From: Cryptomeria japonica
Lineage: Eukaryota > Streptophyta > Pinopsida > Cupressales > Cupressaceae
Direction of reading: 5' to 3'
Assembly: GCF_030272615.1 (NCBI RefSeq)
Contig: NC_081413.1
Coordinates: forward strand, 443,945,038-444,009,037
DNA: 64,000 nt
A model generated the notes under the pieces. It was not told where the DNA came from. It made no database searches and was given only the letters and a program-made list of their open reading frames with translations. Every line of letters starts with the position of its first letter. Position 1 is the first letter of the stretch. The translations under genes were made by a program, and so were the position numbers. Below are positions 23,667 to 35,100 of this stretch, one piece after another.

Positions 23667-25193
23667 AGGTTCGACTGCATTGAGATAATAGGATAATGTA
23701 TAGTCATTGGCAAAAGTAGGTATATCATGGGTTGATTCTATAAAGTACAGTCAATCAATTCGGGATGAATTAAGGACAAATATTAGATAGGTTCAAGAGC
23801 ATTCACGGTATTGTTATCACAACTACAAATCAAAAAATCAAGTTCTATAATGATACCTTGCGTAAGTGTCTTGAGACTAGGAAGAGTCAGATCATGATTA
23901 TTAAAGTTCACATTAATATTAATCGATCTAATCCAATAGACATACTTGTAACGTCATTTACTACACCGGACTGGACGTCATGTCGTGGTTTAACAACAAT
24001 AAGACTAGTAGGCAACTTTTCATTGTTTGTATCAGATGATTCAAAATTTGAGGATGAGTGGGTATCCTCATGAACAAGACTATCATCAGAGTCATCAAAA
24101 TCATTAGAGTTATCAGATGAAGTTTCCAAGTCTCTTTCAGGTGATTTAGTAAGCATATGTATGGTATCAATACTAACATCTTTAATGCTACAAATTCCTT
24201 CATATTGTAGTTCATTTGTCATTTGTATCTGACACACCTATTGACATGATCTCATTGTTTCTGTGATTTTTTGTCATCTACTCCATTCAGCTTCTTCTGG
24301 ACTGATAACTAGTTCTTGTTCTGCAGCTTCTAACTCTTCCTGTGTAGTGCTATAACTGATTTGTTCTATTTTAGGATAAGGACACATAGATGAGAAGCTT
24401 TCTGGTATTGTTCCTTCTTTCAATGCTTGTTCATAATTTGCTTGCCTTTTTTTTCTAATTTCTTGTATTTCCTTCTCTAGTTTTATGCACATCAGCTCTT
24501 GAGTATCATCTATGACACCACTAGATTCTTCTAGAGTTTTTGTAGCGGATGTGTCTGAAAGACAGTCAGGACCCCATTCATACTTGTTTGAATCAGTCTC
24601 TGAATCATCTACTTGTTGTCTGCCAATATATGTGACTAGAACTTTTAATGGTGCAAACAATTCTTTGATTCTTACCATTTCATCTCTTATATCCTCAGGA
24701 ACCTCAACTTCTTGTATTATCATAGCTGATACTATCGAAGCTTGAGCACTGACTATTTCTTCTTTCTTGACTGTTGATTCCTCTTTCTCTTTTCTACACT
24801 CTTCTTTTGTTTGTTTAGTGTTTGCTTCCTTTAATGTTAAAGGCGATATCTTTTTCAAGCCTTTAGACTTAGAAACATGTTTTTGTTCTGATGTCTTTTT
24901 AGGATTGTATCCCAGTCCAACTTTATCATGTGTGGATTTGGCTTGTAGCTGAATTGGTTCAGTAATACCTTCTTTTTGTTTGCCCAAAGGACCAATACCT
25001 GAGTACCCCATGCCACAAAGGACCAATACCTGAGTACCCCATGCACTGAATCATTTTGTAACCACAACCATATTGGTTTGAGGAAATATCACAATGTCGT
25101 ACCTTCTCATTTGGACTATCTTCCTTAAAGAGCCAGTTAAGCACAACATCCTCTTCTAATTCATCCACCAAGGAGGTAGAAGACTATATGAAG
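23667..25193 (-). pseudogene. G1 linker with G-patch-like motif
   Basis: Region between protease and RT, broken by frameshifts. Near 25060-24900 it reads G-Y-S-G-I-G-P-L-G-K ... G-L-G-Y, which resembles a G-patch, an RNA-binding motif also found next to the protease of some retroviruses. The part 25026-24274 is open and rich in Lys/Glu; 24237-23908 is acidic and Ser/Asp-rich. A 31-bp tandem duplication inside the G-patch shifts the frame. No catalytic domain is seen. Confidence 0.6.
24986..25047 (-). repeat. 31-bp tandem duplication causing a frameshift
   Basis: The phrase starting AAAGGACCAATACC occurs at 24986 and again at 25017, 31 bp apart, with the following TGAGTACCCCATG also repeated. 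As 31 is not a multiple of 3, the G-Y-S-G-I-G-P-L motif is translated twice in different frames. Confidence 0.85.
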
Positions 25194-25964
25194 AGACCAT
25201 CATATATAGTATTCAGAGCTGAAGTTTGTGTTCTCATAGCCTTTGATGGCTTGCCCAAACTGTTTTGGCGATGGAGGGAGAGAAGCTAATGATAGTACCG
25301 GTTCTATCTTGTAGCCATCCATGCCGGTATCTGTAATCTTTAATCTCTTTTCTAAGTCTTTCATCAATGTTTCTGGATCTTCATTTGGAGAGGCTGCCCT
25401 ATTATGAGGCACAAAAGTATCTGCACCCTTTTTCAATGCATTACAGATGACATTTGCATCAGCAGGAATATTGACTTCAGGTCCATTATAAGGAAACTTT
25501 AAGCATTGGTGATATGTTGATGGTACTGCCTTCATTTCATGAATCCATGGCCTGCCCAATAATATATTGTATGACAATGGAATATCAAGAACCTAGAAAA
25601 GGACATCTCTCTCTATCAGTCCCACTCTAATTGGTAATGATACCAAACCTTTGGAGGTCCTCTCTTCTTCATCATAGGCTTTAATTGTTATTTTCTTTCC
25701 TAGATCAATGACATTTTTAGAGAATCCTAGTTGTGTAAGTAGATGATAAGTATAGATATTCAACCCTGCACCTCCATCTATCAAAACACGTTTAATTCTG
25801 TGTTTGTGGATCATGGCTTCAATATGCAATGGTTGGTTATGTAGATGATTTAATGAATTGGCATCTTCTTCAGAGAAGGTCAAATAGTGAGGGGAAGTCA
25901 GATGACCCACCATAGACTGAAACTGATCAATGTCTAAATCTTTTGGAATGTTGGTAGTGAGCAA
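25194..25964 (-). pseudogene. G1 aspartic protease
   Basis: Retropepsin-like protease of the Gypsy polyprotein. The active-site motif is V-L-I-D-G-G-A-G-L-N-I, with the Asp at about 25776-25778. D-G-G in place of the retroviral D-S/T-G is, to my knowledge, usual in Tat-type elements. After a TAG at 25593 the frame goes on with I-L-L-G-R-P-W-I-H (about 25560), the second conserved protease motif. The downstream part to 25200 is less conserved. Confidence 0.8.
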
Positions 25965-26019
25965 TGCTTTGTCTAGGATTTCCTTGTGAGTAGATGAGAG
26001 CTATAGCAATTCAAAAATT

Positions 26020-27988
26020 GAAATTTGAGCCTTTGTCCTTTTCAACTATTCAACCACGCTGTATCCAGACAATGATGATGAGGTTAATCTTTTAAATTTG
26101 TCCAAGGTTGATTCCTTTTGTTTGTTTGGCACGACTGTTGGACTTGATGTTTCTTGAGCTAGTTTGGAAGAACTAGCTCCTTAGAGGGTAACTTTCTTTT
26201 GAGATCTGGTCAGAGCTTTTGCATATAGTGATTCATTTGGTTTATCTTGAACTATAATCACATTGCAATATTCTGAGTGTGAAGGTTCAATCATGTTGAT
26301 AACGTTGCCCTGGCTGGCATAAGCATAATTTACCTTGGCACCTCCTTTGGTCTTTGAGGAATCACCTTGTTCATAAGTAGGCAAAGGGTCTTTAAATGCT
26401 TTATCATCAGCATTGGTTGGATGATTCCCAACAACAACTTTACCAATGTCTATGAGATCTTGAATCTCATGTTTTAGCTTCATGCAATTGTTTATGTTAT
26501 GACCCTTATTTTGATGGATGTCACAATATTCATTTTCTCTCCACCATCTTGGTTTGACATCCAGATCATATGGTCTGGAGTTATCTGGTAGTGTTATCAA
26601 GTTGTTTACCAATAGATTTTTGAAAGTAGACTCATATGATTCTTCAAGAGGAGTAAAATCACGCTTAGGTTTGGAAAGCCAAGGCTTTTCTTTGAACCAT
26701 TCCTTTGTTTTCTTTGGCGGATTTTCTGCTGCAATCTCAGCAGCTTTAAGTTCTTGTGTACCACTAGCCAGGTTGAATATTGTTGATTTTGAGTTGGTTT
26801 TGACAGTGTCTACTACTCCATCATTAACAACATTCTTGTTGTTGTCTTTGGCAAATTTCCAATACTTGTTCTTCTCTTTAGAGCTAGATATGGTTTGTGT
26901 TTCTTTCCAAGTGTGATATCTCCCTACTTTATGAGCACATCTTCCATTCGAATGGCATTATCTACCATTTTGTTAAATGATGGGTGTACTTGCATTTGTA
27001 TGCTATATTTCAGTTCGGGGACCAGGTTATTGACAAATATATCCATTTTCTCAGAGTCCGAAATAGGTCATGGGTACCTAGAGAACATCCTTCTCCAATG
27101 CTGGAGAAAAGTAAGAAGAGGTTCCCCTGTTTTCTATTGAGTATTACAAAGATCGATCATAGTCACAAGATGTTGAATGTTGTATGAGTATTGTTGTAAA
27201 AACAGTTGGATTAGTTCTTCGAATGTTTTTATTCCTTTGGGTAGACTTGAGAACCATTCCATTGCTTGACCCCCTAAACTCCTTGGGAAGAGATGCATGA
27301 GGTACATTTGATCATGCATGAATTCCATACAAGTAGCACTAAATTCCCTAACATGATCTTGAGGATCTGAGGTACCATCATATTTATCAAATTTTTGGAT
27401 TTCCACTCATGAAGGGAATGCAGGCATGTGTAAATTCTTGTCAAATGGAAAGGGACATATTATTTCCAGAGAATATTATTTAGAGGACTTGTCCTTATTC
27501 TTCACCTCTATGAGCTCTGTCTGCAAAGCTAGTAACTATTTCTGTACCATGATTATAGGTGAGTCTTCCCTTTTAGTAACAAGTGTCTGAACAACATATC
27601 CAATAGGAAGTTTGGCACCTTGATTTGCTAGTTCTAAGAAATAGTCTTCCTTTTCTCGGGTCATGATAGTTTTCATCATTTTTCTAAAGTCTTTGTCTTT
27701 CTGACAGTCAAGGATTTCTTTTTCTGGAGGTTCAATAGCTTCATCAATCTCACTTGATGATGAGGAGTCATTATGATTTTTAGGAATATTACAGCTGTTT
27801 TTGTTTCCATCATTGTATTCTGTCTCATGTATAGTGGGAGATTTAGGTTCATCAAAAATTGGTCTGCCTGATGACGACGACATGTTAGTGAGGGGATCCT
27901 TCACGTAGAATGGATTATCTTGATAAGTGAAGGTTTGTTCTTTGCCTTTGGCTTGTTTCTTATGAGAACTCCTAGTTTGAATAGGCAT
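26020..27988 (-). pseudogene. G1 gag
   Basis: Gag starts at the ATG at 27986-27988 (M-P-I-Q-T-R-S-S-H-K-K). The N-terminal half resembles gag of element F (both have Y-F-L ... Q-S/G-A-K-I/L-P). The retrotransposon-gag core is at 27406-27134 (F-D-K-Y-D-G-T-S-D-P ... H-L-F-P-R-S-L-G-G-Q-A-M-E-W-F). It goes on past TAG and TGA codons to about 26900. After a frameshift, a zinc-finger-like C-D-I-H-Q-N-K-G-H-N-I-N-N-C occurs near 26518. The frame then leads into the protease. Several Gln positions are now TAG. Confidence 0.85.
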
Positions 27989-28400
27989 TTTTATGGATTA
28001 GTGTGACCTAGAGTTGTTTTGTGATGTAGAGGTCAAGATCAATTTCAGAGCTAGTTGTTCTGTTTAGAGTATTGTTTGGGAGAAACAACTGAGATTTTGT
28101 CCAATTTCAGGAATGATTTATCCTGTCTAAGACATTATCCAAGTTGATTCTAAGCATAGTGTATGATGCAGTTTGATTTCAGGAATGATCTATCCTGTAT
28201 AAGATGTTATCTAAGTGACTAAAATTTGATAGGTAGTTGATTGAACTAGCTGAGAGGTGATCGACCAAATCGTGCAACGTAAATGGCAGAGGTACACTGT
28301 CTTGATCTATTTATGCTCAAGAAAATGATAACTAGTATTAGGTTTGCTGTAAGCTATTTTTAGGCAAGTTTGATTGTTCTGTTCTGACAAAACCAGAGAC

Positions 28401-28681
28401 TCGTACGACAGGATTTTTTGGACCGGACGATAATTTAGCAGTTATCGGATGACAATAATTTAGTTTCGTACGAGTTGTTGCCTCGTACCATATGACAAAT
28501 GGGCATGTGCAGGATGACAAAAGACTGAGAATAGTTCTATTTCGTACGACACAGGATACAGAGTCAGACGATAGAATGAAATGACTTGTATGACATAGAA
28601 TTGGGTCTAGGACAACAAACCAGAAGACTCGTATGACACAAGATGTAATATTGGATGATGAATTATCAGACTCGTACAACT
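28401..28681 (-). repeat. TCGTACGA-type phased motif array, gag-proximal block
   Basis: Strong copies (TCGTACGA, TCGGATGA, TCGTACCA, TTGTATGA, TCGTATGA, TCGTACAA) start at 28401, 28445, 28466, 28483, 28552, 28586, 28629 and 28672. Weaker half-sites (GGACGAT, GGATGACA, AGACGAT, GGACAACA, GGATGATG) sit between them near 28426, 28513, 28566, 28609 and 28652. Together the spacing is mostly 17-25 bp. Confidence 0.7.
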
Positions 28682-28810
28682 TTTCACAGGACAGAGCCTA
28701 GAAATTTTGAGTTTTTTGAATTGCTGAGTATGACCAATTTTGAGATGGACTGATTTTTGACCAGGATAGACTATTTTCTGACATGGACTAGTTTTTGACA
28801 TGGACAGAGT

Positions 28811-28910
28811 TTCGACTTAGGATGGACTAGTTTCTGATAGAGTTTTGACTTAGGATGGACTAGTTTTTGATAGAGTTTTGACTTAGGATGGACTAGTTTC
28901 TAAGACAGAC
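28811..28910 (-). repeat. 33-bp tandem repeat, three copies
   Basis: GACTTAGGATGGACTAG recurs at 28814, 28847 and 28880, exactly 33 bp apart. Looser copies of the same phrase precede it from 28745. Confidence 0.85.
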
Positions 28911-29937
28911 AAAGTTTCGACTCACTGAGTTGTTTCTAGGCTTCACTAATTTTTGGTATTTTAGTTTTTGTTTCAGGGATGAAAACACAGAAAACAAGTA
29001 GTATGTGTAGTGACTCCAATCACAACATGCAAACCCTAAGGAATTTGGTGAGGAAAGAAAACCTTTGCTTGTAGACTCAGGTACACACCCAATAGCTAAT
29101 CAGAATACGGCCACTGAGTCTCACACAATGGATTCTCAACGTCGTATTATCTGACTCCAAATGCTAATGGGGGCACGAAATGACAAGTATCTTGGGAGAG
29201 TTACTATCTCTCTTGCACAAAGATTATCCCCCTTTCGGAGATGAACCGGGTAGCTTCTAATTTTAAATTGGATTTAGTCAAGGATCCATTCGACGCGTCG
29301 AGGTATAAACTCAATTAAGAGGTCTCCCAGCCTTGAAAACCAAGGTTTAATATACTCGAAGGTACAGAGGAGAGCTATTCTCAAGCACTGTCTTTGACTT
29401 GATTTTTATCAAATCACGTTTATTTTATAGTGGGTTGGAGTACTTGGTGTCTAGCCATTCCCACTTAGGTCGTTCCCCTCACACCAGCTGTAACAGCTTT
29501 AAGAGTTTTTCAACCCCTCGAGAGGGCAGGCCTGCTAAAGATGTACAAATCTCAAACAAAGAAAAAGCTTCAAGGGTCTAGATTTCTGATTGTCTAGAAA
29601 AAGACAAGAGCATACTCTCCTACCTCTCAGAATCTTCTAAAAGCACAAAAGATAGATTTGTTCTTTAACCAGATAGCAAGTTAGGTTCCTAAAAATAAAT
29701 TTAAAGAATACATGATGTTTAGTTGATTCTCCTTCAGGCAACCTACAAAGACAATGAATGAGTAGTCATATTGCCTTTGTGTGACAAGCATATTCTTCGA
29801 CAAGCGTTCTGCAAAAACTAGTTAGGCTGTGAAAAACTCTAAGATAGACAGATAAACAGTCAGGGTCAGTCGTCAGAATAATCAATTAGAAATGAAAAAA
29901 AATATGAAATTTGCCTCCTTTACCAAAAAATACAGAA

Positions 29938-30147
29938 TCGTACGACAAATACTTGACTCGTACGAGACAGAATGCAATATAGTACAAGACCAGATTGCTG
30001 ATGATGTTGACTCGTATGACAGATGATTTCTGATCATACGATAAAAGATCTGCTCGTACAGTAGAAGGTCTACTCGTACGATAATATGTTTGTAATTCGT
30101 GTGACACTTGCAATTTGTCGTTTCAGCCTGTAAAAATTGTCGTACAA
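29938..30147 (-). repeat. TCGTACGA-type phased motif array, LTR-proximal block
   Basis: Ten copies of TCGTACGA or near variants start at 29938, 29958, 29980, 30012, 30034, 30054, 30074, 30097, 30118 and 30140. Spacings are 20, 22, 32, 22, 20, 20, 23, 21 and 22 bp, close to two turns of the double helix. The core is a perfect palindrome. Confidence 0.75.
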
Positions 30148-30241
30148 GATGTACGGATGAAAAACCAAAAAATTTGAAACCTAGAAAATAACAAAAATAA
30201 AGCAGTCAGTCTTGGAGGCTGAAAAAAATGTAGTCTTCAGG

Positions 30242-30258
30242 CCCCACGGTGCATGCCA
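30242..30258 (-). other. primer-binding site of Gypsy G1
   Basis: On the minus strand, four bases after the LTR end, TGGCATGCACCGTGGGG matches the form of the site in element F (TGGCACGCCCGGTGGGA, 60641). Both begin with TGG, complementary to a tRNA CCA end. I do not assign the tRNA. Confidence 0.65.
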
Positions 30259-30262
30259 GAGA

Positions 30263-31415
30263 TGTGTGTGTGAAAAAGTGAACCTGTAGCTGCAAGCACA
30301 ACACTTCAATTAAGTCATTATATGCATGGTTAGTAATCAATAATCAAATAAGAAATAAACCATAGCAAAGCGACTAATTGCCTTCTAAAAGATGCGAGTA
30401 TAAGATTGCTCTCAGATTTTTATAAGCAATACTAGTGACTAGACTACACCAAGATGAAGGATTTAATCTATATGATATTAAGCTATATGGATGCAAGATG
30501 GATGAATAATTCAAGCAAATAATCAATTCAAGCAACAATGGATGCAAGCAATAATGAATGTAAAATGGATGCAAGTAATCTAAAAAAGCACAATGATTTC
30601 AATGACTCTAGAGCGAAATTAGCGTGATAATAATCTCCAAGTGTGTTCTCAAAAATCTCCAGGGTGAATTGGAATAAGAGCTGAAGACTGAATTTATAGA
30701 GAATCACAAAAAGCTCAATTTAGGATTAATTGAAAATAATTGAGAAATCAGGTTGAGTTAACCTTGAGATAGATTCCAATTATAGTTTAATTGAAATGCA
30801 TTCAAATTAGAAGTCCAAGTTGCATTGGAAAATAATAATAAATTAATTCCATGCACATCTGATAAAAATAAATAATTCTTTATTTTATTCAAGAAAAAGG
30901 TCTTTCCAATGCAACTGAACTTCTTTTTCTGAAAAGCTTTGAGTTCCAATTTTAGAGAATAATTTCATAATTCAATTAAATTGCTTTTCTGATTTCAAGT
31001 TCTAAATTTAGAAAAAGAAATAATATCTCAAGTTTGATTTCTCTCTTAATTCAATTCTTTTTTTTTATCTTTTTGTTTTGTTTCAATTCAACTCTTTGTA
31101 ATAAATTAATTCATCTTTTGTAATAAATTAACCCTTTTTGCATGATTGAATGGCAAAATTATTAATTAATCAAATATTCAAGGATATTTAATAAATTAAA
31201 ATAGGATAATTGATCAAAATGATATTCTTGGATATGATTCAGTTAATTAAATCAATATTTAATTAATGTTGAGTGGTTGATTTACCATGTGATTTTTGAT
31301 AATTAAAGAATTAATAATGTGCTCAATATTGATTTAATTGCCTTTGGTTAGGACCTTGGTGATGTTGTCGAGATCAGGGGCCCATGGTTTAGATGACCAA
31401 TTTTAGGGTATTACA
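30263..31415 (-). repeat. 5' LTR of Gypsy G1
   Basis: 1,153 bp, nearly identical to 13863-14988. TATA box CTATAAATTC on the minus strand at 30691-30700. It starts TGTAATACCC on its own strand at 31415. The adjacent ACTAG (31416-31420) is the right target duplication. Confidence 0.9.
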
Positions 31416-31930
31416 ACTAGATTATTTGTATTCTCAGCATGTTTTTATAGACTATTCTCCAAAGAAGAAACTAGATAGAATAGAATCCAAATAACTTTGC
31501 CATGCCTAAAGTTATTAAAGATGGTAAAATGATAAGAAAAGATACTGGCATATTTGCCATCAAGCGTAATCTACCTCATAATGAAGTAAGCCATATCCAC
31601 CTAGGGAGCCATTAGGTCCTTTTTGTTGTAGCCACCATTCGTTATTTTATTAACTCTTAAATGCTCCTTATCTTTCTAAAAAAAATTGCCATGTCTTCCT
31701 CCCTTGTTTTTCTATCTCTGTAAAACCTTCTACCATTCATAGCCAAACCCATAACCATAGCCACCAAGGTTTCATCCACCTGAAATCAAGCACCATAAGC
31801 CCTCAAAACTCCTTACTTCCACCCATTGAGAAACATTTCCATGAGTAGAGGAGAAGGGCCATGGATTCTTTCCAAGAAGGGAACCATCCCCCCATCAACA
31901 ATTTCCTACCACGCCTCCTTATTTTTCTTC
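31416..31930 (-). pseudogene. LINE third ORF, N-terminal half (unknown function)
   Basis: Degenerate frames on the minus strand directly downstream of the RNase H end. Recognisable protein-like stretches are V-P-F-L-E-R-I-H-G-P-S-P-L-L (about 31890-31845), D-E-T-L-V-A-M-V-M-G-L (about 31775) and G-R-R-F-Y-R-D-R-K-T-R-E-E-D (about 31735). A further one, F-R-H-G-K-V-I-W, is near 31490. I cannot name the family. The pattern of a small helical domain followed by G-L-x-x-x-G-R-R-F-Y-R-D-R-K reminds me of plant transposon-associated proteins of unknown function, but this is only an impression. Gypsy G1 cuts it; it continues at 13857. Confidence 0.45.
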
Positions 31931-32170
31931 TATTTATCAAAATGTGGGTTGTTCTTGCCTATTATTGTCCCCACCCATCATGGTTTGGGTAACTAAACAA
32001 AAGCAGGAAATGGACCACACAAGACAAGTCTCCAAATAGAAACAGGATAGGGGCCACACAAGAAGACAAAAAATTCAGGCACAAGGGAAGTTTCTAGATC
32101 TTCAAATAGGGAAATCAAAATGAAACCATTTCCCCAACAACTTAATTAAATCATGATTGTTCCTCATTAA

Positions 32171-35100
32171 TTACCACAAGTGGATGGTATCATCATATGC
32201 CAGGTCGAACAAGCTTTTTTGGAAAGAGTCCCGATTGCTCCACCATTTTTCTGCCACGTTGCCTTCCCAAAAAATGTTAGAGATTTTGAATTCATCCAAC
32301 TCTTTAATCATATCACAACAATCTTTGATCGAGTTGGCAATAGTATAGCTAGGATCTATACGCCCATTCAAATAGTTGATAATGTTAAGTGAGTCAGATT
32401 CCAACCAGATTTTCTAAATCCTTCCCTTTTAGCCATGTGTATCCCTAAATGGGTAGCGTTGGCCTCTGCAAAATGGTTGGACTAGGTGCCCAGAGGGAGC
32501 GCCACCATAGAAACTAGCAGACCCATATGATTCCTAGCCACTCCCCCACACCCAGTCGGCCCAAGATTCCCTTTAGTCATCCCATCCACATTAATTTTAT
32601 TCCATCCTATAGGGGGGGGATGCCAAAGAACATTATGTCTACACTATTTAATTTTTTGCATAGGAATCAAGATATTCCAACCAATTTGCCACTGTTTGAT
32701 AGTATCCCACTCATCCTAGAGAGTAGGGAGGGGGTGGTTTTTCCTTCTACTAGGGCAAGAGTGAAGAAAATTCTCCTTGATAGCATTTCTAATTCTAATA
32801 GCCACAACAAGAGCAAGAGATTCCAAATCTTTAAAAACTTTATTGTTTCTTTCTTTCCAAATACCCCAAGCAATATGAGGAAGAGACATATTCCGAAGGA
32901 CTCCCAAATCCTAATTATTGAAGGGGAACTTCCATTCAAACCACAACCTTTGAATAGAATCAGGGAAGACCCAATTAGTGTTCTAGATATCAAGGAAGAA
33001 ACTCCAGATATCCATGACAAAAGAGTAGTGCAACAATAGATGACCAACATTTTTCGTCACTTTTGTGCATAGGAAGTATTTGTTAGTAATAGGAAGAGCT
33101 CTTTTGAAAAGGTTGTCAATGGTAGAAATATTACTCTACATGAAAAGCCAAAAAAAGATGTTAATTTTTGGAGTTAAAAGCTTATTCTAGATACTAGCCC
33201 AGAAGGGGGAGGGAGAGAAACTTTTGGAGATGAACTTGTAGGCATTAGCAACCTTGAATTTCCCTGAAGAAGAGAAATTCTAGAACACTTCATCCTCCAC
33301 ATGAGAGTGAGGGATATGAATATAGTTTAACCAAGGTTGTAAAGGTATCAAAGGATCATCCACAAATTTGAGATCTAACTAGGCTCCATCTCTAATATAA
33401 TCAACCACCCAGAGCCAATTTTTCTGAGACATAATTCTTTGAAAGGAGGAGCCCAAACAAAATCTGAAAGGGGGCCATCACCAATCCACCAGTCCTCCCA
33501 AAATATTATTTTAGTTCCTTTCCCCATCACCCATCTACAACCATGCAAGATAATATTGGTGGAACCAAAGAAATTGCTCTATAAATCAAAGACAAAGTTG
33601 GAAAGGTCATAAAATTCTAGCGTGTTTTGGATACCCTAGATGTGGTATTTATGTTTGAAAATATCAATCCATTCATTATTCTCTTTAAGACATCTCCACA
33701 ATTGGTTGGCCATCAAGGATTTATTGAAATCTCTCATATTTTCTAATGTCCAGCCCCCCCATGGACTTGGGAAGGCAAACTTGTTTCCAAGCCACAAGAT
33801 GCAACCTATTCTTAATTTTAGTCCCTGTCCAAATATATTTTTTTGAATTCTTTCCAATCTATCAGCAATTTTGACAGGAATTTTGAATAAACTCATAGCA
33901 TACATTGGGAGGCTCTATGGCATAGCTTTGAGTAGCTGGAGCTTACCAGCCTAGTTTAATAGAGCACCTTTCCCCCTAGCCAGCTTATTATGAAATATAT
34001 CAATAAGATTCACCTAGAAGGAATCTGGGCCCGGACCATGGCAGAGGGGAAGACCTAAATAAGAGTCAAGCAGAACCCCAACTTTACACCCTAGAATCAT
34101 GGCAATCTTCATTTTCTTGTGATTCGAGCTGTTAAAGAAAAAAATGGAACTTTTAGCCAGGCTAATTTTTTGTCTAGTAGCTTGCTCATAAGTATCTAGA
34201 GTCTTTTTTAAATTCTTAGCTTCTTTAACTGAACTTTCTCCCATCAACAAAGTATCATCCACAAATTGTTGGTGAGAACAAGTAGAGGCCAGAGAGGAGG
34301 GTCGTAAGCCCAAAATATTCCCTTTTCTAACTTCCCTTTGGATAATTTTACTAAGAGCTTCACTCATCAGAATGAAAAGGAAAGGAGATAAAGGATCCCC
34401 CTGTCTAATGCCCCTTAACGTAGAGAAGAAACTAGAGGCAACAACATTGATCAGACTAAAAATTAGGGAGTGGACACACATTGATCAATAATCTAGATGA
34501 AGTTATCTCCAAATCCAAATGCCTTAAGGATTTTGAGAAGAAAACTTCAATTGACTCTATCAAAAGCTTTCAAGAGATCCAATTTAAAAAAAAAAAACCA
34601 AGCTTTTTATTGATAGATAAGGAGTGAATGTTCTCATTCACCACAATAATGGAATCCAAAATCTGCCTCCTAGGAACAAACCCATTTTGGTGTTTTGAAA
34701 TTAAAGAGGGGAGGTATTTCTTAAGCCTAAGCACCAGGATCTTGGTGAAAATTTTATAGATAGAATTTCATAGACTAATAGGTCTAAAATCTTGAAAAGA
34801 ACAGGCATCGAGTTTCTTGGGAATGAGGAAAAAGAAAGTGGCATTCAACTGCTTTAGAAGAGACCGGGACCCAAAAAGTTCTTGCGCTGCGATGACCATA
34901 TCAGAGCCTAAGATCTGCCAAACATTTTGAAAGAAAAACAGGGGGAAACCATCAAGACCAGGAAAATTTTTACCTTCAAAAGAGAAGACAACATTGTGAA
35001 CTTCATCATGAGTGGGGATTTTGGTTAGCTCCATGTTCATATCCTAAGAGACAATGTTGGGAACTTCCTGCAAGATCTGATCTTGGGCTAGAGAATTAAG

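Larger units (their letters stand above)
27989..30262 (-). other. G1 leader (5' untranslated region)
   Basis: 2.27 kb between LTR and gag, far longer than a typical Gypsy leader. It carries two phased TCGTACGA arrays, one 120-320 bases from the LTR and one 410-690 bases from gag. A 33-bp tandem repeat (28811-28910) and a stretch at 29000-29560 lie between or beside them. The phrase AACGACCTAAGTGG on the minus strand (near 29470) resembles AACGACCCAAGTGG in the leader of element F (near 61450), so the two leaders are probably related. Confidence 0.7.
13863..31415 (-). mobile_element. Gypsy element G1 (Tat-like) with antisense PMD gene
   Basis: 17.55-kb Ty3/Gypsy element on the minus strand, inserted in the 3' part of the LINE. 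The flanking pentamers are ACTGG (13858-13862) and ACTAG (31416-31420), a target duplication with one transition. Reading 5' to 3': LTR 31415-30263, primer-binding site, 2.3-kb leader with motif arrays, gag, protease, linker, RT, RNase H, a second archaeal-type RNase H and integrase. Then follow a 5-kb 3' region with an antisense plant-mobile-domain gene, a polypurine tract and LTR 14988-13863. The second RNase H and the extra antisense ORF point to the Tat lineage. Confidence 0.9.

Noticed and set aside
25200-25577. Separate host gene behind the protease
   Set aside because: It continues the protease frame past a TAG and holds the second protease motif I-L-L-G-R-P, so it belongs to G1 pol.
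26518-27187. 132- and 81-codon frames on the plus strand
   Set aside because: They lie antisense to G1 gag, which has recognisable domains; they have none.
32527-33039. 170-codon plus-strand frame
   Set aside because: Antisense shadow of LINE ORF2 between RT and RNase H; no domain.
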